A DNA stretch of 64,000 nt. Source: DATIYF01 sp035517775. GTDB lineage: Bacteria; Acidobacteriota; Terriglobia; Terriglobales; Acidobacteriaceae. Positions 33,107 through 41,619 of the stretch are shown here, one piece after another (position 1 is the first letter of the stretch; every line of letters starts with the position of its first letter). The notes under the pieces are model-generated. The model had not been told where the DNA came from. It ran no database searches and saw nothing but the letters and a program-made list of their open reading frames with translations. Location: NCBI GenBank assembly GCA_035517775.1, contig DATIYF010000076.1:1-64000 (forward strand). The letters run 5' to 3'. A program made the position numbers and the translations under genes.

Positions 33107-34459
33107 GTGACGAACCAGGCGGCCATCGGTGAACTGAAGAAACAAGTTAGCGGAGAAGTGCTTCAACCCGCTGACGCCGGCTACGATGAGGCGCGGAGCA
33201 TTTACAACGCGATGATTGACCGCCGGCCGGCGCTGGTTGTGCTCTGCTCGGGCACGGCGGACGCAGCCGCCTGCGTGCGATTCGCCCGCGAACACGAACT
33301 GCCGCTTTCCATTCGCGGCGGCGGCCACAGCGTGGCGGGCAACGCCGTGTGCGAGGGCGGCCTGATGCTGCACATGGGAAACCTGAAAGGCGTGCAGGTG
33401 GATGCGAAAAACCGCACCGCCACGGCGCAGCCCGGAGTGACTCTGGGCGACTACGACAGGTCGACCAACGCCCTCGATTTGGTAACTCCCACGGGCGTTG
33501 TTTCGCGGACCGGCATTGCGGGGCTGACCCTGGGCGGCGGGCTGGGATGGCTGATGGGCAAGCACGGCCTTGCTTGCGACAACCTGTTGGGCGCGGAGGT
33601 GGTGACCGCCGAGGGCAAGACCGTGCAGGCGAGCGAAACCGAGAACGCCGATCTGCTGTGGGGACTACGCGGCGGCGGAGGGAATTTCGGCATCGTGACC
33701 GAGTTCCGCTATCGCCTGCATCCGCTCGAAACTACCATCGCTGGTCTGCTGATTTATCCCCTGGAGAAGTCGAAAGAGGTTCTGCGTTTTTTCCGCGAGA
33801 TCACGCATCAGTGCCCCGATGAATTGGTGGTGGCCGCCGCGCTCCTGAACAGCCCGGACGGTATTCCGGTAAGCGCCCTGGTTGTCTGCTACAACGGCGA
33901 TCCCAAGCGGGGAGAAAAAATTCTGGCTCCCATCCGCGCCTTCGGGCCGCCCGTCGCGGATACGGTCGGGCCGGTTCCGTTTATCCAGCAGCAGAGCCTG
34001 TTCGACGCGGCTTATCCTCCGGGGCAGTTTCATTATTGGAAGGCAGGCTTTATGAACTCGCTTCCGGAGGAGGCGATGGAGGTGGCGATTGAACACTTCG
34101 CGCGCCGCTCGTCGCCCCTGGCCTCGCTGATGTTCGAGCACATGCACGGCGTGGCCAGCCGGGTGCCGGCAGATGCTACGGCGTTTGCCCATCGCTTCGA
34201 CCACTACAACTTCAGCGCCTTTGGGGTGTGGAAGGATTCCGGAAACCATGATCTCAACCGCAAGTGGGTGCAGGATTTCTGGCAGGATGCGCGGCCCTAT
34301 CTCTCCGGCCGCGCCTACGTGAATTATCTGAGCCAGGAAGGCGCGGACCGCGTCCGCGAAGCCTACGGACCCAATTACGAGCGGCTGGCCGCGCTCAAGA
34401 AGAAATACGACCCGGCCAATTTCTTCCGCTTGAACCAGAACATTCCGCCTGCGAGTTAG
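33107..34459 (+). CDS. FAD-linked oxidoreductase (berberine-bridge-enzyme-like)
   Basis: About 450 aa. FAD-binding type-4 (PCMH) domain: LPLSIRGGGHSVAGNAVCEG (the His normally bound to FAD), TAQPGVTLGDYDRSTNALDL, TLGGGLGWLMGKHGLACDNL, RGGGGNFGIVTEFRYRLHPL. The C-terminal BBE signature is YVNYLSQEGADRVREAYGPN, then NYERLAALKKKYDPANFFRL, ending NQNI. I chose the GTG at 33107 after GGAGG (33097-33101); a TTG at 33077 after GAGGAG is also possible. The second, active-site cysteine of bicovalent members is uncertain. It should oxidise sugars or alcohols with O2. Two inverted MITE copies bracket it. Confidence 0.88.
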   Translation: MTNQAAIGELKKQVSGEVLQPADAGYDEARSIYNAMIDRRPALVVLCSGTADAAACVRFAREHELPLSIRGGGHSVAGNAVCEGGLMLHMGNLKGVQVDAKNRTATAQPGVTLGDYDRSTNALDLVTPTGVVSRTGIAGLTLGGGLGWLMGKHGLACDNLLGAEVVTAEGKTVQASETENADLLWGLRGGGGNFGIVTEFRYRLHPLETTIAGLLIYPLEKSKEVLRFFREITHQCPDELVVAAALLNSPDGIPVSALVVCYNGDPKRGEKILAPIRAFGPPVADTVGPVPFIQQQSLFDAAYPPGQFHYWKAGFMNSLPEEAMEVAIEHFARRSSPLASLMFEHMHGVASRVPADATAFAHRFDHYNFSAFGVWKDSGNHDLNRKWVQDFWQDARPYLSGRAYVNYLSQEGADRVREAYGPNYERLAALKKKYDPANFFRLNQNIPPAS

Positions 34460-34571
34460 TGCCCGGCAGAGCTTCATGAGCCGGCGGGCGGGTTCGACAA
34501 TCCACCCGGACTCTGTGCCCTCTCGGGTTTGATCCTCTTTTTAGCCCAGCAGCATGCGGCCGCCACTTCTA

Positions 34572-34790
34572 TTGAGATTTGCAGAATATAGTGACGATTA
34601 CAACGCTTTGTCATTTCGAGCGTAGCAGGGTTGCCCGCGAAGCGGGCAATCCTGCGGAGTCGAGAAACCTGCTGGGCGGCGGCGTCCCATAGCAGGTTCC
34701 TCGACGGAGTTCCGTCATCCGCTTCGCGGCTGACGGAACTCCGTTCGGGATGACAAGTTTTGGGGTGTCACAATAGTATGCAAACCCGAG
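34572..34790 (+). mobile_element. MITE-like element, copy 2
   Basis: 219 bp, near-identical in design to the reverse complement of copy 1: TGAGATTTGCAGAATATAG at the left, and TGCAAACCCGA closing the right, with TA at 34570-34571 and 34791-34792. Inside it holds ACAACGCTTTGTCATTTCGA and several stem sequences such as GGAGTTCCGTCATCCG. No ORF. Lies directly after the FAD oxidoreductase gene, in the orientation opposite to copy 1. Confidence 0.75.
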
Positions 34791-34934
34791 TAGTAACCCT
34801 CTTAGTAACTTGCCCCCTCAGATCGCTTTCTTTTCCGGCGCAACAAATTCCTCGCCTGCGGGTTTCGACATCCAGTGCGTCAAAAGTCGCTTCGCGAAGC
34901 CGACAAGACCACACAGAGGAAAAGGAGAGACGTT

Positions 34935-35255
34935 ATGAAGAGTCACGTAACAAGGTTTTTCTTGTGTGCAGTCCTGGCTTCGTTACTGCCCTTGGCGGCT
35001 CAAGCCGGAACCATCGCACAACGTAAAGCGAATCAGCAGCGGCGCATCGGGCAAGGTGTGAAAAGCGGCCAGATGACTGCCCATGAAACCGCCCACGTGG
35101 AGCACCAGGAAGCCCGCCTGAATCGCGAAACCCGCCACATGCGCGCCGAAAACGGCGGCAAGCTGACCCCCGCCGATAAGGCCAAGGTCACCCGCCAGCA
35201 GAACCATCTATCACGGGAAATCTACCGCAAGAAGCACAATAACCGGGTGCAGTAG
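34935..35255 (+). CDS. Small exported basic protein
   Basis: 106 aa beginning at the ATG at 34935 (after GGAGAG), MKSHVTRFFLCAVLASLLPL, signal peptide ending near AAQA. The mature part is highly charged and helical: QRKANQQRRIGQGVKSGQMT, ETAHVEHQEARLNRETRHMR, ADKAKVTRQQNHLSREIYRK. It resembles a periplasmic family of small basic proteins that I recall from soil bacteria, with no known function. About 145 bp after MITE copy 2. Confidence 0.65.
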   Translation: MKSHVTRFFLCAVLASLLPLAAQAGTIAQRKANQQRRIGQGVKSGQMTAHETAHVEHQEARLNRETRHMRAENGGKLTPADKAKVTRQQNHLSREIYRKKHNNRVQ

Positions 35256-35297
35256 TTTTTCCTTCGTGCCCTTCGTGGTTCGCAGCACAAAGAAAAA

Positions 35298-35322
35298 GGG
35301 GATGAACGTAAAGTTCATCCCC
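35298..35322 (-). terminator. Rho-independent terminator of the aldehyde dehydrogenase gene
   Basis: GGGGATGAAC (35298-35307) pairs with GTTCATCCCC (35313-35322) around a 5-nt loop. On the minus strand it is followed by TTTTTCTTTG. It lies 24 bp beyond the dehydrogenase stop and is a good intrinsic terminator for it. Confidence 0.8.
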
Positions 35323-35345
35323 GAAAGCGAACCAACCAGCCTCTG

Positions 35346-36851
35346 CTAAATTCTGGTGCACACCGCTTTGGTTTCGGTGTAGTTCTTTAGCACCTCGTGG
35401 CCCATTTCGCGTCCCCAGCCCGACTGCTTGTAGCCGCCGAAGGGCAGGGCCGCGTCAAAAATGTTGTAGCAGTTGATCCACACCGTCCCGGCCCGCAGCT
35501 GCTGGGCCATGCGGTTGGCCTTGCTGATGTCGCGCGTCCACACCCCGGCTGCCAGCCCATACACGTTGTCGTTGGCCCGCACCGTGATCTCTTCCGCGTC
35601 TGTGAACGGCATCGCGGCTACCACCGGACCGAAGATCTCTTCTTGCACGACCTTCATGTCCTCGGTGGTATCCACCAGCACCGTAGGCTCCACAAAGTAG
35701 CCTTTGCCGTCCTTCTTGCGCCCGCCGGTCACGGCCTTGGCTCCCTGCGTCTTGCCGGAATCCAGATAGCCGCAAACGCGCTGCAGTTGCTCTTCGGAAA
35801 CCAGCGGCCCCATCTCCGTCTCCGGATTCAGCCCCGGCCCCACTTTGATTTTCTTGGCCTGCTCGGCGATTCCGTCCACCACCTTGTCGAATACTTCTTT
35901 CTCGACATACAGCCGGGAACCGGCGCAGCAGCATTGCCCGTGGTTGAAGAAGATGGCGCTGGCCGCTCCGGCAATGGCGGAGTCCAGATCGGCATCTTTG
36001 AAAACTACGTTGGGCGATTTCCCGCCCAACTCCAGCGAGACTTTCTTCAGATTGCCCGCGGCGGCGTGCACAATCAGCCGGCCCACTTCGGTCGAGCCGG
36101 TGAAGGCGATCTTATCCACGCCGTCGTGCGCGGCCAGAGCGGCGCCCGCGGTTTCGCCGTACCCGGGAACGATGTTGACTACGCCCTCGGGGAAGCCGGC
36201 TTCCACAATCAGTTCGCCCAGGCGCAGCGCCGAAAGCGGCGTCTGCTCGGCCGGCTTCAGCACTACCGTGTTGCCCGTGGCCAGCGCCGGCCCCAGCTTC
36301 CACGCCGCCATCAGCAGCGGAAAGTTCCAGGGAATGATCTGCCCCACCACCCCCACCGGCTCGCGCAGCGTGTAGCTGAGATACTTCGCTCCCGGGGTAT
36401 AGGGAACCGAGAGAGGAATGGTGTTGCCTTCAATCTTGGTCGCCCAGCCCGCCATATAGCGGAAAAGATCGGCCGCCAGGGGCACATCGGCGGCGCGCGC
36501 AATGGTCAGCGCTTTGCCGTTGTCCAAAGATTCCAGATAAGCAAACTCCTCCACGTGCTCTTCCAGCAGGTCGGCGAGCTTCCATATCAGGCGGCCGCGC
36601 TGCGAGGGCGACATCTTGTGCCAGGGGCCTGAGTCGAAGGCCTTGCGCGCGGCTTTCACGGCCAGATCAATGTCGGCGCGGTCGCCCTCGGCTATCTGGG
36701 CCAGCACCTCGCCGGTAGAGGGGTCATAGGTGGGAAAAGTCTTGCCCGAAACGGCATCCACCCAGTTGCCGTTGATCAGCATTTTGCGGGGTTTTTTCAG
36801 AAAGCTGGTGACCTCGGGATGAACTTGTGCGCCAGACGTTACTGTGCCCAT
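35346..36851 (-). CDS. NAD(P)-dependent aldehyde dehydrogenase
   Basis: 501 aa. The ALDH fold is complete: NAD-binding TIPLSVPYTPGAKYLSYTLR and IPWNFPLLMAAWKLGPALAT, the Gly motif FTGSTEVGRLIVHAAA, the general base Glu in VSLELGGKSPNVVFKDADLD, the catalytic Cys in FFNHGQCCCAGSRLYVEKEV, and EEIFGPVVAAMPF late. Length and motifs fit class 1/2-type ALDH of broad specificity. No sign of a specific pathway in the neighbours. It is monocistronic, with its own terminator. Confidence 0.94.
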   Translation of the reverse strand: MGTVTSGAQVHPEVTSFLKKPRKMLINGNWVDAVSGKTFPTYDPSTGEVLAQIAEGDRADIDLAVKAARKAFDSGPWHKMSPSQRGRLIWKLADLLEEHVEEFAYLESLDNGKALTIARAADVPLAADLFRYMAGWATKIEGNTIPLSVPYTPGAKYLSYTLREPVGVVGQIIPWNFPLLMAAWKLGPALATGNTVVLKPAEQTPLSALRLGELIVEAGFPEGVVNIVPGYGETAGAALAAHDGVDKIAFTGSTEVGRLIVHAAAGNLKKVSLELGGKSPNVVFKDADLDSAIAGAASAIFFNHGQCCCAGSRLYVEKEVFDKVVDGIAEQAKKIKVGPGLNPETEMGPLVSEEQLQRVCGYLDSGKTQGAKAVTGGRKKDGKGYFVEPTVLVDTTEDMKVVQEEIFGPVVAAMPFTDAEEITVRANDNVYGLAAGVWTRDISKANRMAQQLRAGTVWINCYNIFDAALPFGGYKQSGWGREMGHEVLKNYTETKAVCTRI

Positions 36852-37208
36852 AGAAGACCTCCTTGGGAGCGGGATGTTCGGATTGAATGGGAATTTACTA
36901 GTTCCAGCGGTATTTCATGCTAGTCCTCCAGAGGGGTAAAAGCAACGCCGCAAACGCAACGCCCAATGGCGGCGCAGCTCGAGCAAAAGAGTCTGGTATC
37001 ACGGCAGAGCCATCCAGAGGCTGCGAAAAAAAGGATCGAAACCCTGCAGCACCCTGGAAGCGTGCGGCTTTCCAAGGGTGTGACCCAACCAAGGGGCGGG
37101 TCGTTTTGCCGCAAGCCATTCCTGCCCGCCGAGGCGTAATTGACCGCCGTGGCGGCAGGGATTAGCCTGTCACCGGACTCACGCGGTCAAAAAAAGAGGA
37201 GGTCAACT
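36852..37208. other. Intergenic region between divergent genes
   Basis: 357 bp between the dehydrogenase (minus) and the small coupled genes (plus). Both promoters must lie here, but I see no strong -35/-10 pair. About 36920-37110 carries a partial palindrome-rich patch (CGCCGCAAACGCAACGCCCA; GCCGTGGCGGCAGG). No tRNA or credible ORF. AGGAGG at about 37196-37202 is the ribosome-binding site of the next gene. Confidence 0.35.
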
Positions 37209-37472
37209 ATGGGACTCTACATGGGGCTGGGAGGGATAACCACGATGGAACCCGGGGAAACACTCACCGTGGCGTGGGAGTACGTGGACAAGAAAGATCA
37301 CGGCCCCAATTACGTCTCAGCGAGTTTCATCTCTCGATTTGGCACACCCACGGTGGCGACACTCCAGACCAGCGTGCAATCGGTGCGCGGTCACGAGTTT
37401 ATCTACTACGGGCAACTGCAAGGCAGCGGTAACGCCACCGCTATCCAGTTCAATGTGGGGAATTTCGAATGA
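37209..37472 (+). CDS. Small unknown protein, first of a coupled pair
   Basis: 87 aa starting at the ATG at 37209, preceded by a strong AGGAGG: MGLYMGLGGITTMEPGETLT, then VAWEYVDKKDHGPNYVSASF. The sequence is strand-rich, with little charge at the ends and no signal peptide. I do not recognise it. Its stop overlaps the start of the next gene by 4 nt (ATGA). A longer frame back to 37140 lacks support. Confidence 0.55.
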   Translation: MGLYMGLGGITTMEPGETLTVAWEYVDKKDHGPNYVSASFISRFGTPTVATLQTSVQSVRGHEFIYYGQLQGSGNATAIQFNVGNFE

Positions 37473-37696
37473 AAAAGAAACTGACTGTCATCACGGACGC
37501 CAGCGGAAAGGTGCTGGGCACACAGGCCGGCCACGGGGACCAGCGGGATGCGAAGAGCGGCATTCTCATCTCTCTGGTCGCTGGAGAGGGCCAGCGTCTG
37601 CATCAGATCGAGTATGAGGTGCCGGAGCTTCAGTCGGCCACCGACGTCCAGAACTTTCATCAGCGCCTGGCGCAGCACATCAAGAAGGGAAATTAG
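37469..37696 (+). CDS. Small unknown protein, second of a coupled pair
   Basis: 75 aa: MKKKLTVITDASGKVLGTQA, GHGDQRDAKSGILISLVAGE, then HQIEYEVPELQSATDVQNFH. Mixed strand-helix pattern with a basic tail (HIKKGN). Probably co-translated with the gene ahead of it. No family recognised. It is followed by a spacer and the stress operon promoter. Confidence 0.55.
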   Translation: MKKKLTVITDASGKVLGTQAGHGDQRDAKSGILISLVAGEGQRLHQIEYEVPELQSATDVQNFHQRLAQHIKKGN

Positions 37697-37840
37697 CCGC
37701 TGCGGGCCGCCTCGGGCGGGTGGCCCGGGGCCCCGCGGGTTGCCACTCCAGCCTCGGCAGGCTCGTTTTCATTTCGCGGCCGCGGCCGTTTTCCAGACAG
37801 AGAGTCCGCTAACTCGTAGAAGCGGAAGCAGTTTTAGTTC

Positions 37841-37870
37841 TTGACGAGATATTACATATTGCTATATAAA
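37841..37870 (+). promoter_or_regulatory. Promoter of the XRE-NfeD-flotillin-PspA operon
   Basis: TTGACG at 37841-37846 and TATATA/TATAAA at 37863-37870 (16-18 nt apart) form a good sigma-70-like promoter just before the first gene (ATG at 37885). The spacer around it is AT-rich, unlike the GC-rich surroundings (TTGACGAGATATTACATATT). Confidence 0.55.
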
Positions 37871-37884
37871 TATGCCAATTAGTT

Positions 37885-38397
37885 ATGAATGTGGGGCAGA
37901 AAATCCGCTACCTGCGCGAGGTCGAAGGTTCGCTGCGCGGCCTCGGCCGGCCCATCACCCAGCTCGAGCTGGTGCGCGCGCTGCGCAAGGAGCAGGGCAG
38001 GACCGTCAGCCAGTCTTACATCTCGCAGATCGAGAATGGCTCGCGCCCCCACATGACCCAGGCCACCCGCGCTTTGCTGGCCAGGTTCTTCAAGGTGCAT
38101 CCCGGTTTTCTGGTGGATGATCCCGAGGGCTATCACACCGAGCTGGTCTCCGATCTGCGCACCACCGAAGGCAAGTTGGATGTCTGGCTGCTGCAAGGCT
38201 CCGAGCGCTTCGCCAGCGATACCCAGGTGAGTGAGGTGCTGATCAAAGCGGCCCGCCAGAAAGATACCCGCCGCTGCTTTCTTCTGCTGGGCGCAATTCT
38301 CGATACCCCCGGCCTGGCCGAGCGGTTACTGGAAGCCCTCAGTCCCGAAAGCACACGGATAGATCGTCGCCACGTTCATGAGAGGAGGCGCTCGTAA
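37885..38397 (+). CDS. XRE-family transcriptional regulator
   Basis: 170 aa. N-terminal helix-turn-helix (about 5-75; VSQSYISQIENGSRPHMTQA) with an insertion typical of some XRE repressors, then RFFKVHPGFLVDDPEG, and a C-terminal part of about 85 residues with no known fold. It heads an operon: its TAA shares one base with the ATG of the NfeD-like gene. It is the likely regulator of the downstream envelope genes and perhaps of itself. Confidence 0.85.
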   Translation: MNVGQKIRYLREVEGSLRGLGRPITQLELVRALRKEQGRTVSQSYISQIENGSRPHMTQATRALLARFFKVHPGFLVDDPEGYHTELVSDLRTTEGKLDVWLLQGSERFASDTQVSEVLIKAARQKDTRRCFLLLGAILDTPGLAERLLEALSPESTRIDRRHVHERRRS

Positions 38398-39074
38398 TGA
38401 CTTGGGCGAATTTCTATCTCATCTGTTTCGCACTTGGATTTGCCTTCAGCCTGCTTTCCTTCGTGCTGGGAGGTTTTCACTGGCACTTGCCGCATGGCCT
38501 GGGAGAGCCGCACGTGCATGTGTTCCCACACGCCCATGTTGGGCACATCGGTCACGTGGGCCATCTGGGCCACGCGGGCGCCCACACCGGAGGCGCCAAA
38601 GCCGGCGCCGCCGCCGCTCCCGGCCACATCTCGCCGCTCAACCCAGTCACCCTCGCAGCCTTTCTTGCATGGTTCGGGGGGACGGGCTATCTGCTCACGC
38701 GTTTCTCGACCGTCTGGTTCGTCATGGGGATAGGCATCGCCCTCCTAAGCGGCGCAGTGGGCTCGGGCATCGTGTTTCTGTTCCTCACCCGCGTGCTCAT
38801 ATCCGAAGACGAGAACCTCGATGCCGAAGATTTTGAAATGGTCGGAGTCCTCGGCCGTGTTTCCATGCCCATCCGCGCCGGGGGCACTGGAGAAATTATT
38901 TATTCGCAGGCGGGAACTCGCCGCACCTGCGGCGCGCGCACTGAAGAAGATCGCAGCATTCCCAAAGGCAGTGAGGTCGTCGTGACCCGCTACGAGAAGG
39001 GCATTGCCTACGTCCGCCTGTGGAGCGAGATGGCCGGCGAAGAAACCGCCGCCCGGAAGGGAAGCGAGCAATGA
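38397..39074 (+). CDS. NfeD-like membrane protein with histidine-rich linker
   Basis: 225 aa. A first helix (about 5-27), then a His-rich stretch (HLPHGLGEPHVHVFPHAHVG, residues about 34-53, continuing HIGHVGHLGHAGAHTGG), two helices (about 77-95 and 106-130), then a C-terminal beta-barrel of OB/NfeD kind (about 145-215: VGVLGRVSMPIRAGGTGEII; VVVTRYEKGIAYVRLW). NfeD/YuaF/YqiJ proteins partner with flotillin, whose gene is two genes on. The histidines could bind metal, though that is inference. It overlaps the next gene by 4 bp. Confidence 0.8.
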   Translation: MTWANFYLICFALGFAFSLLSFVLGGFHWHLPHGLGEPHVHVFPHAHVGHIGHVGHLGHAGAHTGGAKAGAAAAPGHISPLNPVTLAAFLAWFGGTGYLLTRFSTVWFVMGIGIALLSGAVGSGIVFLFLTRVLISEDENLDAEDFEMVGVLGRVSMPIRAGGTGEIIYSQAGTRRTCGARTEEDRSIPKGSEVVVTRYEKGIAYVRLWSEMAGEETAARKGSEQ

Positions 39075-39976
39075 ACCGCGGCCTGTGGAACCTGCTCGTT
39101 GCCGTAATGTGGCTGCCGCTCCTCGCCATGGCGCTGCGCTTTCGCGCCCTGTGGAATCAGCTTCCGGCTCAGATGGCCAGCCACTTCGATGCCGCCGGCC
39201 GCGCCAATGGCTGGATGCCGCGCCAGATCTCGCTCGCCTTCACCCTGGGCTTCATGGTCTTCATGCTGGCCGCTTTCTCGGTCGTGCTCTACGCCTCGCA
39301 CCGCAAACACCCTCCCAACACTCTGTCGTGGGCGCTGCTCCTGTTCTTCTGCGTGGAAATCTGGACCATCTTTTTCATGCTCAATTCCACTCTGAACTAC
39401 AACCTGGTGGGCTCACCCATCAGCGTGATGCCGCTCATGGTCGTGACCCCCATCGGAGCTCTGCTGTTGATCGCCGTGACCCTGGGAGAGAAGCGCGGCC
39501 CGGCTTTTCCCGCGAGCGACGTCCTGGCCGAGGAGGTGCAGTCGGGCAAGGCCTGGAGCATCTATTTCGCCGTTCCCCTGCTGGCCGCCATTTGGGTGGT
39601 CGCGGCCGTGCCCCAGAGCAATCTGCGCCTCGGCGCGGCGCTGCTCGGCCTGGTTTTCGTCGCCGTCTTCGGCATGACCTGGGATGGCTTTCATTACTAC
39701 TTCACCCGCCACGGCCTGGAAATTCGCACCCTCGGCCTGCGCTTGAAATCCATTCCCACCGCCGACATCGAGCATTACGCCATCGAAGCCTGGAACCCGA
39801 GCTCCGGCTATGGCATTCGCGGCGTCGGCAATCGCAAGGCTTACGTCTGGGTCAGCCGGGGAGTTCGCATTCGCACCCGCGAGGGAGAGATTTTTCTGGG
39901 GCACAACGATCCCGCGCGCGTGCTTCAGGATCTCGACTTGATGCGCCGGGCGGGCGGCGGCGCCGCGCCCGCATGA
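39071..39976 (+). CDS. DUF1648-containing membrane protein
   Basis: About 301 aa starting at the ATG at 39071, overlapping the previous stop. DUF1648 signature: LWNQLPAQMASHFDAAGRAN, GWMPRQ. Six or so helices (about 5-22, 52-73, 84-103, 117-137, 171-190, 195-212). The last 90 residues are soluble with a PH-like pattern (RHGLEIRTLGLRLKSIPTAD; EGEIFLGHNDPARVLQDLDL), consistent with a membrane-attached lipid- or protein-binding part. Function unknown; its place in the operon suggests an envelope role. About 60 bp separate it from the flotillin gene. Confidence 0.8.
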   Translation: MNRGLWNLLVAVMWLPLLAMALRFRALWNQLPAQMASHFDAAGRANGWMPRQISLAFTLGFMVFMLAAFSVVLYASHRKHPPNTLSWALLLFFCVEIWTIFFMLNSTLNYNLVGSPISVMPLMVVTPIGALLLIAVTLGEKRGPAFPASDVLAEEVQSGKAWSIYFAVPLLAAIWVVAAVPQSNLRLGAALLGLVFVAVFGMTWDGFHYYFTRHGLEIRTLGLRLKSIPTADIEHYAIEAWNPSSGYGIRGVGNRKAYVWVSRGVRIRTREGEIFLGHNDPARVLQDLDLMRRAGGGAAPA

Positions 39977-40037
39977 AATGCATTGGCAATACTTCGCGTA
40001 GCCGTAGGTTGCGTTCGGTCTTATAGAAGGAGGCGAT

Positions 40038-41486
40038 ATGTTGGGCGGAATAGCAATCGAGATTTGGATTATTGCAGGGATGTTGGTGCTGGCTCTGCTT
40101 TTTCTGATGAGCGGACTGGCGCGGCTCTATCGCAAGGCTGGCCCGCACGAAGCGCTGGTGGTCTACGGCTTTCGCGGCAAGCGCGTGATCACGGGCCACG
40201 GCACGATCGTGTTTCCGATGCTTGAGAACTGCCATGGCCTGTCGCTCGAACTGATGTCATTCGACGTGGCGCCGCAGCAGGATCTCTACACCAAGCAGGG
40301 CGTAGCGGTCACGGTGGAAGCCGTGGCGCAGATCAAGGTGAAGTCCGACACCGAATCCATCTGGACGGCGTCCGAGCAGTTCCTTACCAAGAGCGACCAG
40401 GAACGCGAAAGTCTCATCAAGCTGGTGATGGAAGGCCATCTGCGTGGCATCATCGGCCAGCTGACGGTGGAAGAAATCGTCAAGCAGCCGGAGATGGTCG
40501 GCGATCGCATGCGTTCCACCTGCGCCGACGACATGAACAAGATGGGCCTGGAAGTCATCTCCTTTACCATCAAGGAAGTCCGCGACAAGAACGAGTACAT
40601 CATCAACATGGGCAGGCCGGACATTGCCCGGATCAAGCGTGACGCCGATGTTGCCACCGTCGAGGCCGAGCGCGATACCGCCATCCGTCGCGCCCTGGCC
40701 ACGCGGGAAGCCGCGGTCGCCAAGGCGCAGGCCGACCAGGAGCGCGTGCTGGCAGAAACGCTTTCACTCGCCAAGCAGGCCGAAGCGCAGCGCGATCTGG
40801 ACGTCAAGAAAGCGCAGTACGTGGAAGTCACCAAGCGGCAGCAGGCGCAGGCCGACAAAGCCTATGACATCCAGACCAACATCATGCAGCAGCAGGTGGT
40901 GGCTGAGCAGGTGAAGGTGCAGCAGGTCGAGAAAGAGCAGCAGGTCAAGGTGCAGGAGGCCGAAATCGCCCGCCGCCAGAATGAGCTGATCGCCACCGTG
41001 CTCAAGCAGGCCGAAATCGAGCGTCAGCGCATCGAAACTCTGGCTGCCGCCGAAAAACAGCGGCTTACCGTGGAGGCGGAAGGCCATGCGGCTTCTATCC
41101 GCGCCCAGGGCGAGGCCGAAGCCGAGATCATCTTCAAGAAGGGCGAAGCCGAAGCCAAAGCCATGAACGTCAAAGCCGAAGCCTATCAGGAGTACAACCA
41201 GGCGGCGGTGATTGACAAACTGTTCGCCAGCATGCCGGAAGTGGTAAGGGCACTGGCCAGCCCGCTGGCCAACGTGGATAAGATCACCGTGGTCTCAACC
41301 GGCAATGGCGAGGCCGCCGGCCTGAACAAGATCACCGGCGATCTCACCAAGATGGCGGCACAGGTGCCGGCGCTGTTCGAAACCTTGTCGGGCATGCCCC
41401 TGGGCGATCTGCTGGGCAAGGTCCGCCAGATCGGCGACAAAACTCCCAAGCCGGACGTTTTGCCGCCGACCGGAAATGGGAAATAG
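40038..41486 (+). CDS. Flotillin / SPFH-domain protein
   Basis: 482 aa. A membrane helix (about 8-28), an SPFH/Band-7 domain (GPHEALVVYGFRGKRVITGH; SFDVAPQQDLYTKQGVAVTV; GHLRGIIGQLTVEEIVKQPE), a long coiled coil rich in Glu-Ala and Gln (about 200-380; EGEAE and 'EKEQQVKVQEAE' style repeats), and a C-terminal oligomerisation region. It forms membrane microdomain scaffolds with its NfeD-type partner, encoded two genes upstream. This agrees with the YuaF/YuaG (FloT) and YqiJ/YqiK pairs. AGGAGG precedes the ATG. Confidence 0.93.
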   Translation: MLGGIAIEIWIIAGMLVLALLFLMSGLARLYRKAGPHEALVVYGFRGKRVITGHGTIVFPMLENCHGLSLELMSFDVAPQQDLYTKQGVAVTVEAVAQIKVKSDTESIWTASEQFLTKSDQERESLIKLVMEGHLRGIIGQLTVEEIVKQPEMVGDRMRSTCADDMNKMGLEVISFTIKEVRDKNEYIINMGRPDIARIKRDADVATVEAERDTAIRRALATREAAVAKAQADQERVLAETLSLAKQAEAQRDLDVKKAQYVEVTKRQQAQADKAYDIQTNIMQQQVVAEQVKVQQVEKEQQVKVQEAEIARRQNELIATVLKQAEIERQRIETLAAAEKQRLTVEAEGHAASIRAQGEAEAEIIFKKGEAEAKAMNVKAEAYQEYNQAAVIDKLFASMPEVVRALASPLANVDKITVVSTGNGEAAGLNKITGDLTKMAAQVPALFETLSGMPLGDLLGKVRQIGDKTPKPDVLPPTGNGK

Positions 41487-41534
41487 TTGCGGGTGTGGCC
41501 GGGGCTATCCCCCAGCCCACCTGACACCGCTGTA

Positions 41535-41606
41535 GAGCCGTAGCTCGCTACGGCTCCCGAGGCGGCAGTCGAGATGCAAGCCGGGAGACGTAGCAAGCTA
41601 CGTCTC
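41535..41606. repeat. Two REP-like palindromes in the flotillin-PspA spacer
   Basis: GAGCCGTAGC/GCTACGGCTC (41535-41556) and GAGACGTAGC/GCTACGTCTC (41585-41606) are two perfect 10-bp stems with 2-nt centres, 28 bp apart. They have closely related sequences and look like dispersed intergenic palindromes. They may shape operon mRNA stability between the flotillin and the PspA genes. Confidence 0.6.
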
Positions 41607-41619
41607 TACGGAGCCTGGA

